Below are positions 28,159 to 35,365 of a DNA stretch of 64,000 nucleotides, piece after piece. The stretch lies in the NCBI RefSeq assembly GCF_021044565.1, contig NZ_CP087997.1:1178001-1242000 (forward strand). Reading direction: 5' to 3'. Position 1 is the first letter of the stretch. The number at the start of each line of letters is the position of its first letter. Under the pieces are notes generated by a model. It saw only the letters and a program-made list of their open reading frames with translations, did no database searches and was not told the origin of the DNA. The translations under genes and the position numbers were made by a program. The DNA is from Subtercola endophyticus. Lineage in GTDB: Bacteria > Actinomycetota > Actinomycetes > Actinomycetales > Microbacteriaceae.

Positions 28159-28986
28159 GTGAACCGGGTGGCCTGGGTAGCCCTGGGGGTGGCGGTCACC
28201 ACGATCGCCACCTCTCTCGGCGTTGCTGCGGCGCTGACGGCCCCGGGCATCCCGTCGCCGGCCGCGTCGAGCGGCACGGGGTCAGGGTCAGGAGGCTCGG
28301 GGTCAGGCAGCTCGGGTGCGGGCGCGTTGCCGACCGACGGATACCCGTGGCACACGAACATCGTCTCGACGACGTTCTGGGTCGGTGAGGTCTTCGACCC
28401 CAGCGCCGCCGACGGATCGCAGGTCTATTCGACCTACGACTCGAACTGGTACGCGAACTACGGCGGCTGCGACGGAACGATCGTCGGCGGGGTGTGCCAG
28501 ACCGAGGCGCGAACGGCCGCCAACGGCTACTTTCCGAGCGCGTTCACCCCGAAACAGAATCCGTTCTACCTCGATTTACCCTTCGACGACGTCAACGACC
28601 CGGCCGCCTTCGCCCGACGCGGCTCGGTGATTCCGTGGGCCTCCCAGCCCGAATACGCCTCGCGCGTCGGCGACCCCTCGTACAGCCTTATGAAGAATCG
28701 CTGGGTCGAGCTGCGACGCGGATCGCAGACCTGCTTCGGTCAGATCGAAGACGCCGGCCCCGGCCAGTACAACGACGCCAACTACGTGTTCGGCTCGAAC
28801 GACGCGCGCCCCGAGAACGCGCGGTACGGGGGAGCGGGAATGGATGTCTCACCCGCACTCAACGGCTGCCTCGGCTTCAGCGAGCTCAACGGCGACACCG
28901 ACCAGGTGTCGTGGCGGTTCGTCGACGACGCGGATGTCGCGGCCGGGCCGTGGATGCAGGTGGTGACGACGAGCGGGGTGCAGTAG
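28159..28986 (+). CDS. Secreted protein with double-psi-beta-barrel-like motifs
   Basis: A 275-residue product with an N-terminal membrane/signal helix (~4-28), a Gly-Ser linker (~36-56) and a ~215-residue extracytoplasmic domain with four cysteines. The stretch CFGQIEDAGPGQ, followed ~35 residues later by GMDVSPALNGCLGF, resembles the D-x-GP ... (I/M)D(L/V)S-A signature of RlpA/expansin-type double-psi barrels, which bind or cleave glycan. This assignment is an inference. GGCGGAG precedes the GTG at 28159 by five bases. It is the last gene of the polysaccharide operon, 41 bp after the deacetylase, so a role on the exported polymer or cell wall is likely. Confidence 0.7.
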   Translation: MNRVAWVALGVAVTTIATSLGVAAALTAPGIPSPAASSGTGSGSGGSGSGSSGAGALPTDGYPWHTNIVSTTFWVGEVFDPSAADGSQVYSTYDSNWYANYGGCDGTIVGGVCQTEARTAANGYFPSAFTPKQNPFYLDLPFDDVNDPAAFARRGSVIPWASQPEYASRVGDPSYSLMKNRWVELRRGSQTCFGQIEDAGPGQYNDANYVFGSNDARPENARYGGAGMDVSPALNGCLGFSELNGDTDQVSWRFVDDADVAAGPWMQVVTTSGVQ

Positions 28987-29032
28987 GCGCCGGCGGTGCT
29001 GCGAGCGGGCGCCGGTACGGGCATCCGCTCGC

Positions 29033-29380
29033 CTACTGATTCACCTTGCGGTAACCGCTCTCGAGCAAGGTGATTGCGCGGCCGCGGTACAACTCTTGAA
29101 CGTGTTCGGGCGCCTCGGCCCACGAGTCGTCGGGCTCCATCGTGTGAAAGATGAGCCGCGCCAGCCGCTCGAGTTCGCGCGGGGTGGCGTCTTGGGCGCG
29201 CCACTCGTTGGCGATGCGGGTGACGGACTCCATGGTCTCTGCGTAGGACTGGGAGTGGTCGGCGATGGTCACGCGAATGCGCTCGACGAACGCCGCGTCG
29301 GGGGAGTACCGAGGTTCGATCGTCGCGTTTCGTCGCGGGTAGATGTTCCAGTCGGCACGTGCGTTGCCGTAGGGGGCCAT
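29033..29380 (-). CDS. Small conserved-looking cytoplasmic protein of unknown function
   Basis: A 115-residue soluble protein starting MAPYGNARADWNIYP, with mixed acidic helices and a C-terminal helix rich in Leu/Arg (ELYRGRAITLLESGYRKVNQ). No signal or membrane segment and no recognised motif. ATG at 29380 is chosen because AAAGG lies ten bases upstream; an in-frame ATG at 29428 adds 16 unlikely residues. It converges on the polysaccharide operon and sits upstream of a minus-strand tRNA-Val. Confidence 0.6.
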   Translation of the reverse strand: MAPYGNARADWNIYPRRNATIEPRYSPDAAFVERIRVTIADHSQSYAETMESVTRIANEWRAQDATPRELERLARLIFHTMEPDDSWAEAPEHVQELYRGRAITLLESGYRKVNQ

Positions 29381-29458
29381 GCGGGTGAAGCCTTTCGCGC
29401 ATCGAGCCGTCGAGCCGCGTGTCGGCATCGACGAACCTTCACCCTACGAGAAGCTGGT

Positions 29459-29485
29459 GAAAACTCAACACCCCAGAACTGGGGC
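29459..29485 (-). terminator. Terminator after tRNA-Val(CAC)
   Basis: A perfect CCCCAG-AA-CTGGGG palindrome lies 15 bp downstream of the tRNA on the minus strand and is followed by a TGTTGAGTTTT tract. Confidence 0.65.
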
Positions 29486-29498
29486 GTCTGTGTTTCTG

Positions 29499-29571
29499 TG
29501 GGCGATACCGGACTCGAACCGATGACCTCTTCGGTGTGAACGAAGCGCGCTACCAACTGCGCCAATCGCCC
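29499..29571 (-). tRNA. tRNA-Val (anticodon CAC)
   Basis: A complete cloverleaf on the minus strand: acceptor GGGCGAT/ATCGCCC, anticodon stem CTTCG/CGAAG with loop TTCACAC (anticodon CAC, reads GTG), T-arm GGTTCGAGTCC and A discriminator. The 3' CCA is not encoded. Confidence 0.96.
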
Positions 29572-29693
29572 GAGTGTTCGACGCGGCCGGGGCCGGCACG
29601 AATCTCTTAGCTCGTCGATACTAGCCGACCACGGGCATCCCGTGCACATCGACGCGGCCGCGAGCGGGTGTGACGACACACGATCGGCACGGT

Positions 29694-29723
29694 TTGGTTT
29701 TGTCGCTCGCGTTCAGGTAGAGT
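29694..29723 (+). promoter_or_regulatory. Possible promoter of the Gly-Cys-Val tRNA operon
   Basis: TTGGTT (29694-29699) and TAGAGT (29718-29723) are separated by 18 bases, about 70 bp before tRNA-Gly. It is the best sigma-70-type pair in the otherwise gene-free 29572-29791 stretch. Confidence 0.4.
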
Positions 29724-29791
29724 CTTCCGAGCACGCAGTAATGCGAGCGAGCAACAGCAGAGCGGGTCGAGCGAAAGCACGGCGTGCGAAT

Positions 29792-29863
29792 GCGGATGTG
29801 GCGCAGTGGTAGCGCACAACCTTGCCAAGGTTGGGGTCGCGAGTTCGAATCTCGTCATCCGCT
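29792..29863 (+). tRNA. tRNA-Gly (anticodon GCC)
   Basis: Acceptor GCGGATG/CATCCGC with T discriminator, anticodon stem CAACC/GGTTG around loop TTGCCAA (anticodon GCC) and T-arm with GAGTTCGAATCTC. First of three plus-strand tRNA genes. Confidence 0.97.
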
Positions 29864-29899
29864 CGAGTGTAGATGTACCTTTGGGGTTACCCTCCATAT

Positions 29900-29970
29900 G
29901 GTGGCGTGGCCGAGAGGCGAGGCAGCGGCCTGCAAAGCCGTCCACACGGGTTCAAATCCCGTCGCCACCT
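29900..29970 (+). tRNA. tRNA-Cys (anticodon GCA)
   Basis: Acceptor GGTGGCG/CGCCACC with T discriminator; anticodon arm GCGGC-CTGCAAA-GCCGT gives anticodon GCA; T-arm CGGGTTCAAATCCCG. It lies 36 bp after tRNA-Gly. Confidence 0.97.
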
Positions 29971-30080
29971 CGCTCAAATTGTTTTCGACGCCCCCGTCGT
30001 CGAAAACATGATACTCATGTGAAGTTCGTGTTCAGATGCACGGGGAAATAAAAAGAACTGAAGAGCAAGCACATGTATTT

Positions 30081-30152
30081 GGGCGGTTGGCGCAGCGGTA
30101 GCGCGCTTCCCTGACACGGAAGAGGTCGCTGGTTCGATCCCAGTACCGCCCA
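30081..30152 (+). tRNA. tRNA-Val (anticodon GAC)
   Basis: Acceptor GGGCGGT/ACCGCCC with A discriminator; anticodon stem CTTCC/GGAAG around loop CTGACAC (anticodon GAC); T-arm TGGTTCGATCCCA. Last tRNA of the cluster and directly followed by a terminator, then by a probable acquired toxin-antitoxin pair. Confidence 0.97.
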
Positions 30153-30159
30153 CAAGCAA

Positions 30160-30190
30160 AGTCCCCCGGAACTTCCCGGGGGACTTTTTT
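30160..30190 (+). terminator. Terminator of the tRNA operon
   Basis: AGTCCCCCGG and CCGGGGGACT form a ten-bp stem with a short loop, followed by TTTTTTG. It lies eight bases after tRNA-Val(GAC). Confidence 0.9.
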
Positions 30191-30335
30191 GTTTCGTCAG
30201 ACCATCGATCTATATCATGAGAGTAGCTCGAATATGCTGAGCCCACTAAGCCGCAAACCGAAGGATGTAACCGACGTCAGGTTTTGACCCAGAATTGAAT
30301 CTTATGGTCTATATTTGGTTCATAGGAGAATGATC

Positions 30336-30953
30336 ATGAACCTTTCGCATCCACTGGACGACCTCGTCGGACGGAACGCCGGACGCCTTCTTGAGCGTTT
30401 GGCGAGCGTCGCAGATGGGCTCACCGGCCGCCGCCTGGCCGAACTGTCGGAGACCCCGGTCGGCACCACTCAACGCGCCCTGGCGCATCTCGAGCACGTC
30501 GGATTGGTGCGGTCGCGTCAAGTCGGGCGGGCAATCCTCCACACACTTAATCGTGATCACCTGCTCTGGGCCGTGCTGAGCGAAGCAATGAACTCTCGTG
30601 CATCGCTCGAGCAACGGATCGCCGAGCGAGGCCAGCAGCTCGGCGGCGTCGGCACGACCGTCGCCCTCTACGGATCTACGGCGCGCAATAGTGCCGACGG
30701 CGACAGCGACATCGACCTGCTGGTTCTGTGGGATGAGTCCCTCAGTCAGGACAAGCGCGATGGACTCCTCGCGGCGCTGAGCGACGACGTCAGTAATCTG
30801 ACCGGCAATCCGACAGAGCTCGTCGATATTTCTGCTGCCGATCTCAAACGCTTGGTCTCTGCCAACGACCCACTTGTTGCGTCGTGGAAGCGTGATGCTC
30901 GTACCCTCAGCGGTCCCGACTTGAAGATGCAGATCCGATTGGCATCAGTGTGA
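30336..30953 (+). CDS. Winged-helix + MNT nucleotidyltransferase, probable antitoxin of an MNT/HEPN pair
   Basis: A 205-residue fusion. Residues ~10-75 form a winged helix (LTGRRLAELSETPVGTTQRALAHLEHVGLVRS). Residues ~100-200 are a minimal nucleotidyltransferase with GSTAR at 113-117 and the metal motif SDIDLLV, with D125 and D127, intact. In MntA-HepT systems the MNT protein adds AMP groups to a Tyr of the HEPN toxin and silences it. The added winged helix suggests autoregulation. TAGGAG lies nine bases before ATG 30336. It overlaps the HEPN-like gene by 4 bp (GTGA). Third-position G/C is lower than in neighbours, a sign of transfer into the tRNA-flanking site. Confidence 0.8.
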   Translation: MNLSHPLDDLVGRNAGRLLERLASVADGLTGRRLAELSETPVGTTQRALAHLEHVGLVRSRQVGRAILHTLNRDHLLWAVLSEAMNSRASLEQRIAERGQQLGGVGTTVALYGSTARNSADGDSDIDLLVLWDESLSQDKRDGLLAALSDDVSNLTGNPTELVDISAADLKRLVSANDPLVASWKRDARTLSGPDLKMQIRLASV

Positions 30954-31372
30954 CGGCAAGAACCACCCGCATGTCGAAGTCTGACGTTCAGGCAAGAGCA
31001 GGGCACGCTGTCGCTTTCTTGACGGCGGCCGACCTCGTCGTTCAATTCGGCGAAGATGCAGGCATCGACGAAGCGAGCAATCTGATCGGTTCGCTGGCTG
31101 TTCTTGCCGGCATCGCCGCGTCAGATGCGATCTGTGGCACCTTGCTCGGCGAGCGAGCAGCAGGTGAGAATCACGGCGAAGCGATCGCTCTCTTGAGGCG
31201 GTGTGGTCCGAGAGCGGGAAGCGCAACCGCTCAACTCAAGCGCCTTGTCGACGCAAAGACAACGACGCAGTACAGCCCGATTCTCATCGGAGAAACAAAG
31301 GCTGATGCGCTGCTCACGGTAGCGAGGCGGATGATCGAGACGATGCATTCCGTCCGTATGGAGTCGATTTAG
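30950..31372 (+). CDS. HEPN-domain-like protein, probable RNase toxin
   Basis: A 140-residue all-helical protein. AASDAICGTLLGERAAGENHGEAIALL is the long-helix pattern seen in HEPN proteins, and RRMIETMH (~126-133) supplies an R-x5-H element like the HEPN catalytic R-x(4-6)-H. Together with the upstream MNT protein this suggests a type VII toxin-antitoxin pair in which HEPN cleaves RNA. The GTG start overlaps the MNT stop by 4 bp; an ATG at 30971 is an alternative. The gene order MNT-then-HEPN is the reverse of the classic HepT-MntA pair. The R-x5-H placement is at the far C-terminus, so the toxin call is moderate. Confidence 0.65.
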   Translation: MTARTTRMSKSDVQARAGHAVAFLTAADLVVQFGEDAGIDEASNLIGSLAVLAGIAASDAICGTLLGERAAGENHGEAIALLRRCGPRAGSATAQLKRLVDAKTTTQYSPILIGETKADALLTVARRMIETMHSVRMESI

Positions 31373-31410
31373 CGCGTTCGAGCGAGATCGCGGCCGCCCG
31401 CCCTAGAGGG

Positions 31411-31848
31411 TCAGCGGGATGCGCGCAGCGACTTCAGCGCACCGGTCGACCAGAGGGCCCAGGCCACGAGCAGCGGCTGGAACACGAGCCGCACGGCACG
31501 AGCGCGGTCGGAGTTGAGGCCGAACGCGTCGGTGTGCGTGACGAGCTGCGAGATGTTGCCCGGAAAGATGCCGGTGAAGAACGCGGCGGCGGCCCAGCCG
31601 ACGGCCGTGCGCTGCTTCGGTAGGGCGATGAGGGCCGTGCCGAGGGCGATTTCGACGACTCCGGATGCCACGACCACCGTGTCAGCGTCGAGCGGAATCC
31701 ACGTGGGCACCTGCGCCTGAAACTCCTCGCGCGCACGTGTGAGGTGGCTGATGCCGGCGAACGCGAGCACCCCACCGAGCAGCAGGCGCGCGGCCAGCTG
31801 TGGCTTGGAAACGGGTGTGCGGGTGAGAGCAGCGGGAAGTTTGGTCAT
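31411..31848 (-). CDS. DoxX family membrane protein
   Basis: A 145-residue protein with four hydrophobic segments (~18-36, ~58-78, ~84-100, ~120-136). RLLLGGVLAFAGISHLTRAREEF near the N-terminus is the first DoxX helix and loop, and VVASGVVEIALGTALI the second. DoxX-like proteins are small membrane proteins of unclear function, in mycobacteria linked to redox defence. It is transcribed alone, convergent with the HEPN-like gene. Confidence 0.8.
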   Translation of the reverse strand: MTKLPAALTRTPVSKPQLAARLLLGGVLAFAGISHLTRAREEFQAQVPTWIPLDADTVVVASGVVEIALGTALIALPKQRTAVGWAAAAFFTGIFPGNISQLVTHTDAFGLNSDRARAVRLVFQPLLVAWALWSTGALKSLRASR

Positions 31849-31952
31849 ACCCCATTGTCTCCGAATCGGCGTCGGCTGCAGCAGGCCGCGTCACGAAACG
31901 CACAAACGTGCGTCTCTTCAACGAGGCACCCGCCACGACGAAGGGGAGATCG

Positions 31953-32195
31953 TTGACGAAGAAGAAACCCAGGCCATCGCTACCGACTTTCACGGCCGTG
32001 CTGCAGTACCCGGGGGAGCCGCCGCGCTACTTTCACAGAGATTTCGAGCGCGTCACGACTCGGCCGCCCCGGACGCTCAGCCTGCCCTCGCTCGAGAAAC
32101 CGACGTCGCAGGTCGATACCTTCGCCCTGACGAGTTCGGCCTCGTGGCCGACGGTGGCGATCTACACGCTCATCTCGTCGCCTCCGGCGGACTGA
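31953..32195 (+). CDS. Possible small unrecognised protein
   Basis: An 80-codon frame beginning at TTG 31953, with GGGGAG four bases upstream. Third positions are strongly G/C throughout (about 85 % by eye), clearly more than in the other plus frames of this 376-bp interval. The product is basic, rich in Pro, Thr and Ser and has no recognised motif. Another in-frame start is ATG 31908. The gap between the DoxX gene and the low-complexity protein holds nothing else convincing. It may still be chance. Confidence 0.35.
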   Translation: MTKKKPRPSLPTFTAVLQYPGEPPRYFHRDFERVTTRPPRTLSLPSLEKPTSQVDTFALTSSASWPTVAIYTLISSPPAD

Positions 32196-32224
32196 CGGAT
32201 GCCCGGCCGCGACATCCCTCGGAT

Positions 32225-33013
32225 TCAGAACCCGAAGTCGCCGCCGAAGTCGCCGCCGAAGTCTGTGCCGGTGTCGTCGCCCGACGCGTAGTCGCCCGAC
32301 GCATAATCGCCCGCCGCATAGTCTCCCGACGCGTAGTCGCCGCCGGAACTGTTATCGCCTCCGGCGGCGTCACCCGACGCATAGCCGTCAGAACTAGAAG
32401 AGTCGGCTGCGCTGTCTCCGCTCGAGTTGTCGGTCGATGAATCCGAACCCGAGTCGCCCGATGCGGACTCTGTGCCGACCGAGTCGGGGATGAACGCCTG
32501 GGCGATCGACGAACCGATGACGTAACCGGCGACCGAGCCGAGCAGCGAACTCGCGAACATCCCGCCGAAACCGATGCCGCCGCCACCCGCACCAACACCG
32601 CCACCCGCTGCACCGCCGCCCGCACCGACCCGACCGAACGACTTCTCGAGCAGACCGGGCTGCCGCAACTCCGACCGCGTCGCCGAACGGGCAAGCGCAT
32701 CGGCCGAGTTGTCTGCAGGTGCATCACCGGCCGGAGCATCAGCCGTGAGCTGCTCGAACATGATGTCGCGCTGCTTCGGCGTCAACTTCGAGAACGCTTC
32801 GCGGTGCACCTCTTCGATCGACTCCGGGGGAGCCGTGCGCAGCAGGTACCGGTAGCGATCGACGGCGATTTCGTCTTCGCTCTTCGCTCGAGCCGAGGGT
32901 GCCGGGGGTGCCGAGGGTACCGGGGCTGGTGGGGCTGCAGAAGCGGGCGGCGAAGACGGCAGGGCCGCCGTCGAGGCCGGTTCGCGGCCCAGCAGGCGAT
33001 CGAGAAATCCCAT
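32225..33013 (-). CDS. Low-complexity protein with Gly-rich core and GDYAS repeats
   Basis: A 262-residue protein in four parts: MGFLDRLLGRE start and Pro/Ala-rich linker (~1-45); a helical segment with VDRYRYLLRTAPPESIEEVHREAF (~50-85), the only part that looks like a folded domain; a Gly-rich stretch with a single hydrophobic segment (GMFASSLLGSVAGYVIGSSIAQAF, ~150-180); and an acidic Ser/Asp/Gly tail ending in tandem GDYAS and FGGD repeats. It may be a membrane-inserted or phase-separating protein; no function is claimed. GTGAGGAGCAGC precedes the ATG at 33013. It is divergent from the metallopeptidase gene. Confidence 0.7.
   Translation of the reverse strand: MGFLDRLLGREPASTAALPSSPPASAAPPAPVPSAPPAPSARAKSEDEIAVDRYRYLLRTAPPESIEEVHREAFSKLTPKQRDIMFEQLTADAPAGDAPADNSADALARSATRSELRQPGLLEKSFGRVGAGGGAAGGGVGAGGGGIGFGGMFASSLLGSVAGYVIGSSIAQAFIPDSVGTESASGDSGSDSSTDNSSGDSAADSSSSDGYASGDAAGGDNSSGGDYASGDYAAGDYASGDYASGDDTGTDFGGDFGGDFGF
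32273..32341 (-). repeat. 15-bp tandem repeat encoding GDYAS units
   Basis: Four full units plus a partial one encode G-D-Y-A-S/A in the tail of the low-complexity protein. Codon choice varies little between units, so the array is young or homogenised. Confidence 0.7.
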
Positions 33014-33121
33014 AGTGCTGCTCCTCACGTGACGGTGCAGCCACGATATTCCGGCCGCGTGCGCGAAGCCTGTGAGAATTGACAGAAAAGGGCCATCGCC
33101 TGACCCTAATATGCTGGAGCA

Positions 33122-34162
33122 GTGCGTAATTTCAGCTGCGAAACCTGCGGCGCTCTGGTCTTTTTCGAGGACTTCGTCTGTGGTACCTGCTCATCGACAC
33201 TCGGCTTCCGGCCGGATGAACGGCAGGTCGTCACGCTGCGAGACGGTGTCTCGCCCTCCGACCACGGCAGCTGGCTCACCTGCAGCAACCGCGACTGGGG
33301 CTGCAACTGGCTCGTGCACGAAGACGCGGGCAGCGGCCAGTGCGACTCCTGCCGTATCACCCGGGAACGCCCGGCAGCCACCGACACCCTCGCCCTGGAG
33401 CAGCTCTCACAGGCGGGGTACCCGAAGCGGCGCCTGATGTTTCAGCTCTACGATCTACGGCTGCCGATCATCCCGTACTACCAGGTGGCAACGCACGGGC
33501 TCGCCTTCGATCTGCTGTCGTCTGCCACGGGCGAGCGGGTCATCACCGGGCATCTGAACGGGGTCATCACCCTCGACCTCGAGGAGGTGAACGACCCCTA
33601 CCGCGAGGGCCTGCGGGTCGCGCTGAACGAACCGTATCGCACGATGCTCGGGCATTTTCGGCACGAAATCGGCCATTACTATTGGCAACTGCTCGTGGGC
33701 GACACGCCGCGCATCGACAGCTTTCGGGCGATGTTCGGCGACGAGCAGGCGAGCTACCAGGAGGCGATCCGCCGGCACTACAGCCAGGGCGCCCCCGCGG
33801 GCTGGCGCGAGAACTTCATCTCGGAGTACGCCACGATGCATCCGTGGGAAGACTTCGCGGAGTGCTTCGCGCACTACCTGCACATGCGTGACACGCTGCA
33901 GACCGCCGCCGCAACCGGGCTCGAAGTCGACGCCGCTGACACGCACCGCGCGCTGGGCAGCGGGCTCTACCAGCCGAAGCTCGACTACACGGGCGCCGAG
34001 TTCGCCGAGGTGCTCTCGACGTGGAACGTCTTCACCGTGGCCTTCAACGAGATCAACCGCTCGATGGGGATGCGCGACATCTACCCGTTCACGCTCTTAG
34101 CCCCCGTCGTCACGAAGCTGGCGTGGATTCACCAGCTGGTTCTGGATGCCCGGCTGCCGTAA
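33122..34162 (+). CDS. Zinc-ribbon putative zinc metallopeptidase
   Basis: A 346-residue protein. Two N-terminal zinc-ribbon knuckle pairs are visible: C6/C9 with C20/C23, and a second set with C54, C61 and C74/C77. The peptidase part carries HEIGHYYW at 181-188 (HExxH) and a downstream EDFAE (~243-247) that supplies the third ligand. This matches the bacterial 'putative zinc-binding metallopeptidase' family with an N-terminal ribbon. No signal peptide, so it acts in the cytoplasm; substrate unknown. GTG start after CTGGAGCA. Its last 53 bp overlap the convergent glutaminase gene. Confidence 0.85.
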   Translation: MRNFSCETCGALVFFEDFVCGTCSSTLGFRPDERQVVTLRDGVSPSDHGSWLTCSNRDWGCNWLVHEDAGSGQCDSCRITRERPAATDTLALEQLSQAGYPKRRLMFQLYDLRLPIIPYYQVATHGLAFDLLSSATGERVITGHLNGVITLDLEEVNDPYREGLRVALNEPYRTMLGHFRHEIGHYYWQLLVGDTPRIDSFRAMFGDEQASYQEAIRRHYSQGAPAGWRENFISEYATMHPWEDFAECFAHYLHMRDTLQTAAATGLEVDAADTHRALGSGLYQPKLDYTGAEFAEVLSTWNVFTVAFNEINRSMGMRDIYPFTLLAPVVTKLAWIHQLVLDARLP

Positions 34163-35192
34163 GCGCCGAGACACCCGGATCGCCGATACGTTCGGCCGGC
34201 GCCGACGCGAACAGGTTGAGCCCGAGCAGATCGGAGAGAAACTTCGAGGCGAGCTGGCCGCGCACGCTGTTTCCGGCTTCGTCGAGCGGGGGAGAGTAGC
34301 TGGCGACGCCGCCTTTTCCGGGAGCGATAGTGATGATTCCGCCGCTCACGCCGCTCTTTCCGGGCAGGCCGATGTCGTACATCCACTCGCCCGAATGCTC
34401 GTAGAGGCCGGCCGTTGCCAGCACCGCGAGCACCCGCTTGCACGTATCCGCGCTGACGACGCGGATGCCCGTGAGGGGGTTCACGCCGCCGTCGGCCAGA
34501 GTCGCCGCCATCACCGCCAGATCGGTCACGTTCACGCGAATCGAGCACTGTTTTGTGTAGACATCGGTCGCGGCGATCGGATCGAAGTAGATGCGGTCGT
34601 AGCTGTCGAGCAGCTGGGCGATGCCCTCGTTGCGCGTGTTGCTCGCCGACTCTGAGGCGTACACCTCGTCGTCGAGTTCGAGCTGCCGCCCGGCGAACGC
34701 GGAGAGTCCGGCGAGCACAAAGGCCCACTTCTCGTCTGCCGTCTCGCCCGGGGTGAGGCTCGTGGTCGCGATCGCGCCGGCGTTGACGAGTGGATTCACG
34801 GTGCGGTCGTCGTTCAGCTCGATGGCCATGATCGAGTTGAACGGCAGGCCCGAGCTGTTGACGCCGATACGCTTGCGAGCCTCGTCGTAGCCGATGGTGT
34901 CGCAGACCAGAGCGAACACGAAGGGCTTCGACACGCTCTGAATCGAGAACTCGGCGTCATGGTCGCCCACCGCGAAGGTGCGTCCACGCACGCCCGCCAC
35001 CGCGAGCCCGAACAGGTCGGGCGAGGCCTTCGCGAGCGCGGGAATGTAGTCGGCGACGTGCCCGTCGGTCACCGTACGGTACCGGGCGTGCGCCTCGATG
35101 AGCAGCGTGCGAACGCGCTCGCCCGAGGGCAGCTGGCCCGTCGAGATGACTGGTTCGTGGTCGCGCTCGTCGTCGCTCAGATCTGCATGCAC
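34110..35192 (-). CDS. glsA: Glutaminase
   Basis: A 360-residue serine-dependent glutaminase (beta-lactamase-like fold) that hydrolyses glutamine to glutamate and ammonia. S86-x-x-K89 in FSIQSVSKP is the catalytic pair; NPLVNAGAIATTSL and YFDPIAATDVYTKQCSI are family blocks, and GLPGKSGVSGGI forms the late loop. A ~25-residue C-terminal extension goes beyond the usual ~310 residues and lies over the end of the metallopeptidase gene. It begins with an in-frame ATG at 35192. Confidence 0.93.
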   Translation of the reverse strand: MHADLSDDERDHEPVISTGQLPSGERVRTLLIEAHARYRTVTDGHVADYIPALAKASPDLFGLAVAGVRGRTFAVGDHDAEFSIQSVSKPFVFALVCDTIGYDEARKRIGVNSSGLPFNSIMAIELNDDRTVNPLVNAGAIATTSLTPGETADEKWAFVLAGLSAFAGRQLELDDEVYASESASNTRNEGIAQLLDSYDRIYFDPIAATDVYTKQCSIRVNVTDLAVMAATLADGGVNPLTGIRVVSADTCKRVLAVLATAGLYEHSGEWMYDIGLPGKSGVSGGIITIAPGKGGVASYSPPLDEAGNSVRGQLASKFLSDLLGLNLFASAPAERIGDPGVSALTAAGHPEPAGESTPAS

Positions 35193-35365
35193 GGCGCCAG
35201 CTTAATGCGAGGCGAGTGTCTCGGCCTCAGCCGGAACGGTCTATCTCTCCCGTGGGCTCAGGGCTTTCGTCGGACGAGACGCCGCATCCCCGCAATACGC
35301 GGACATGGCCCGTGAGCTCCGACCAAAGTCGCCCCCGCCCTCAGCGACGGCCGGCTGGAACGGCG

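Noticed and set aside
30284..30315. TTGACC/TATATT promoter for the MNT-HEPN pair
   Set aside because: The spacing is 20 bases, too long for a standard promoter; a promoter must be nearby but cannot be assigned.
29572..31372. Integrated prophage or ICE at the tRNA cluster
   Set aside because: No integrase, no direct repeat of a tRNA 3' end and no phage genes were found; only the two-gene module looks acquired.
31739..32440. Long plus-strand frame ending in Arg-Arg-Val repeats
   Set aside because: Antisense of the GDYAS repeats; third-position G/C is poor in the gap part.
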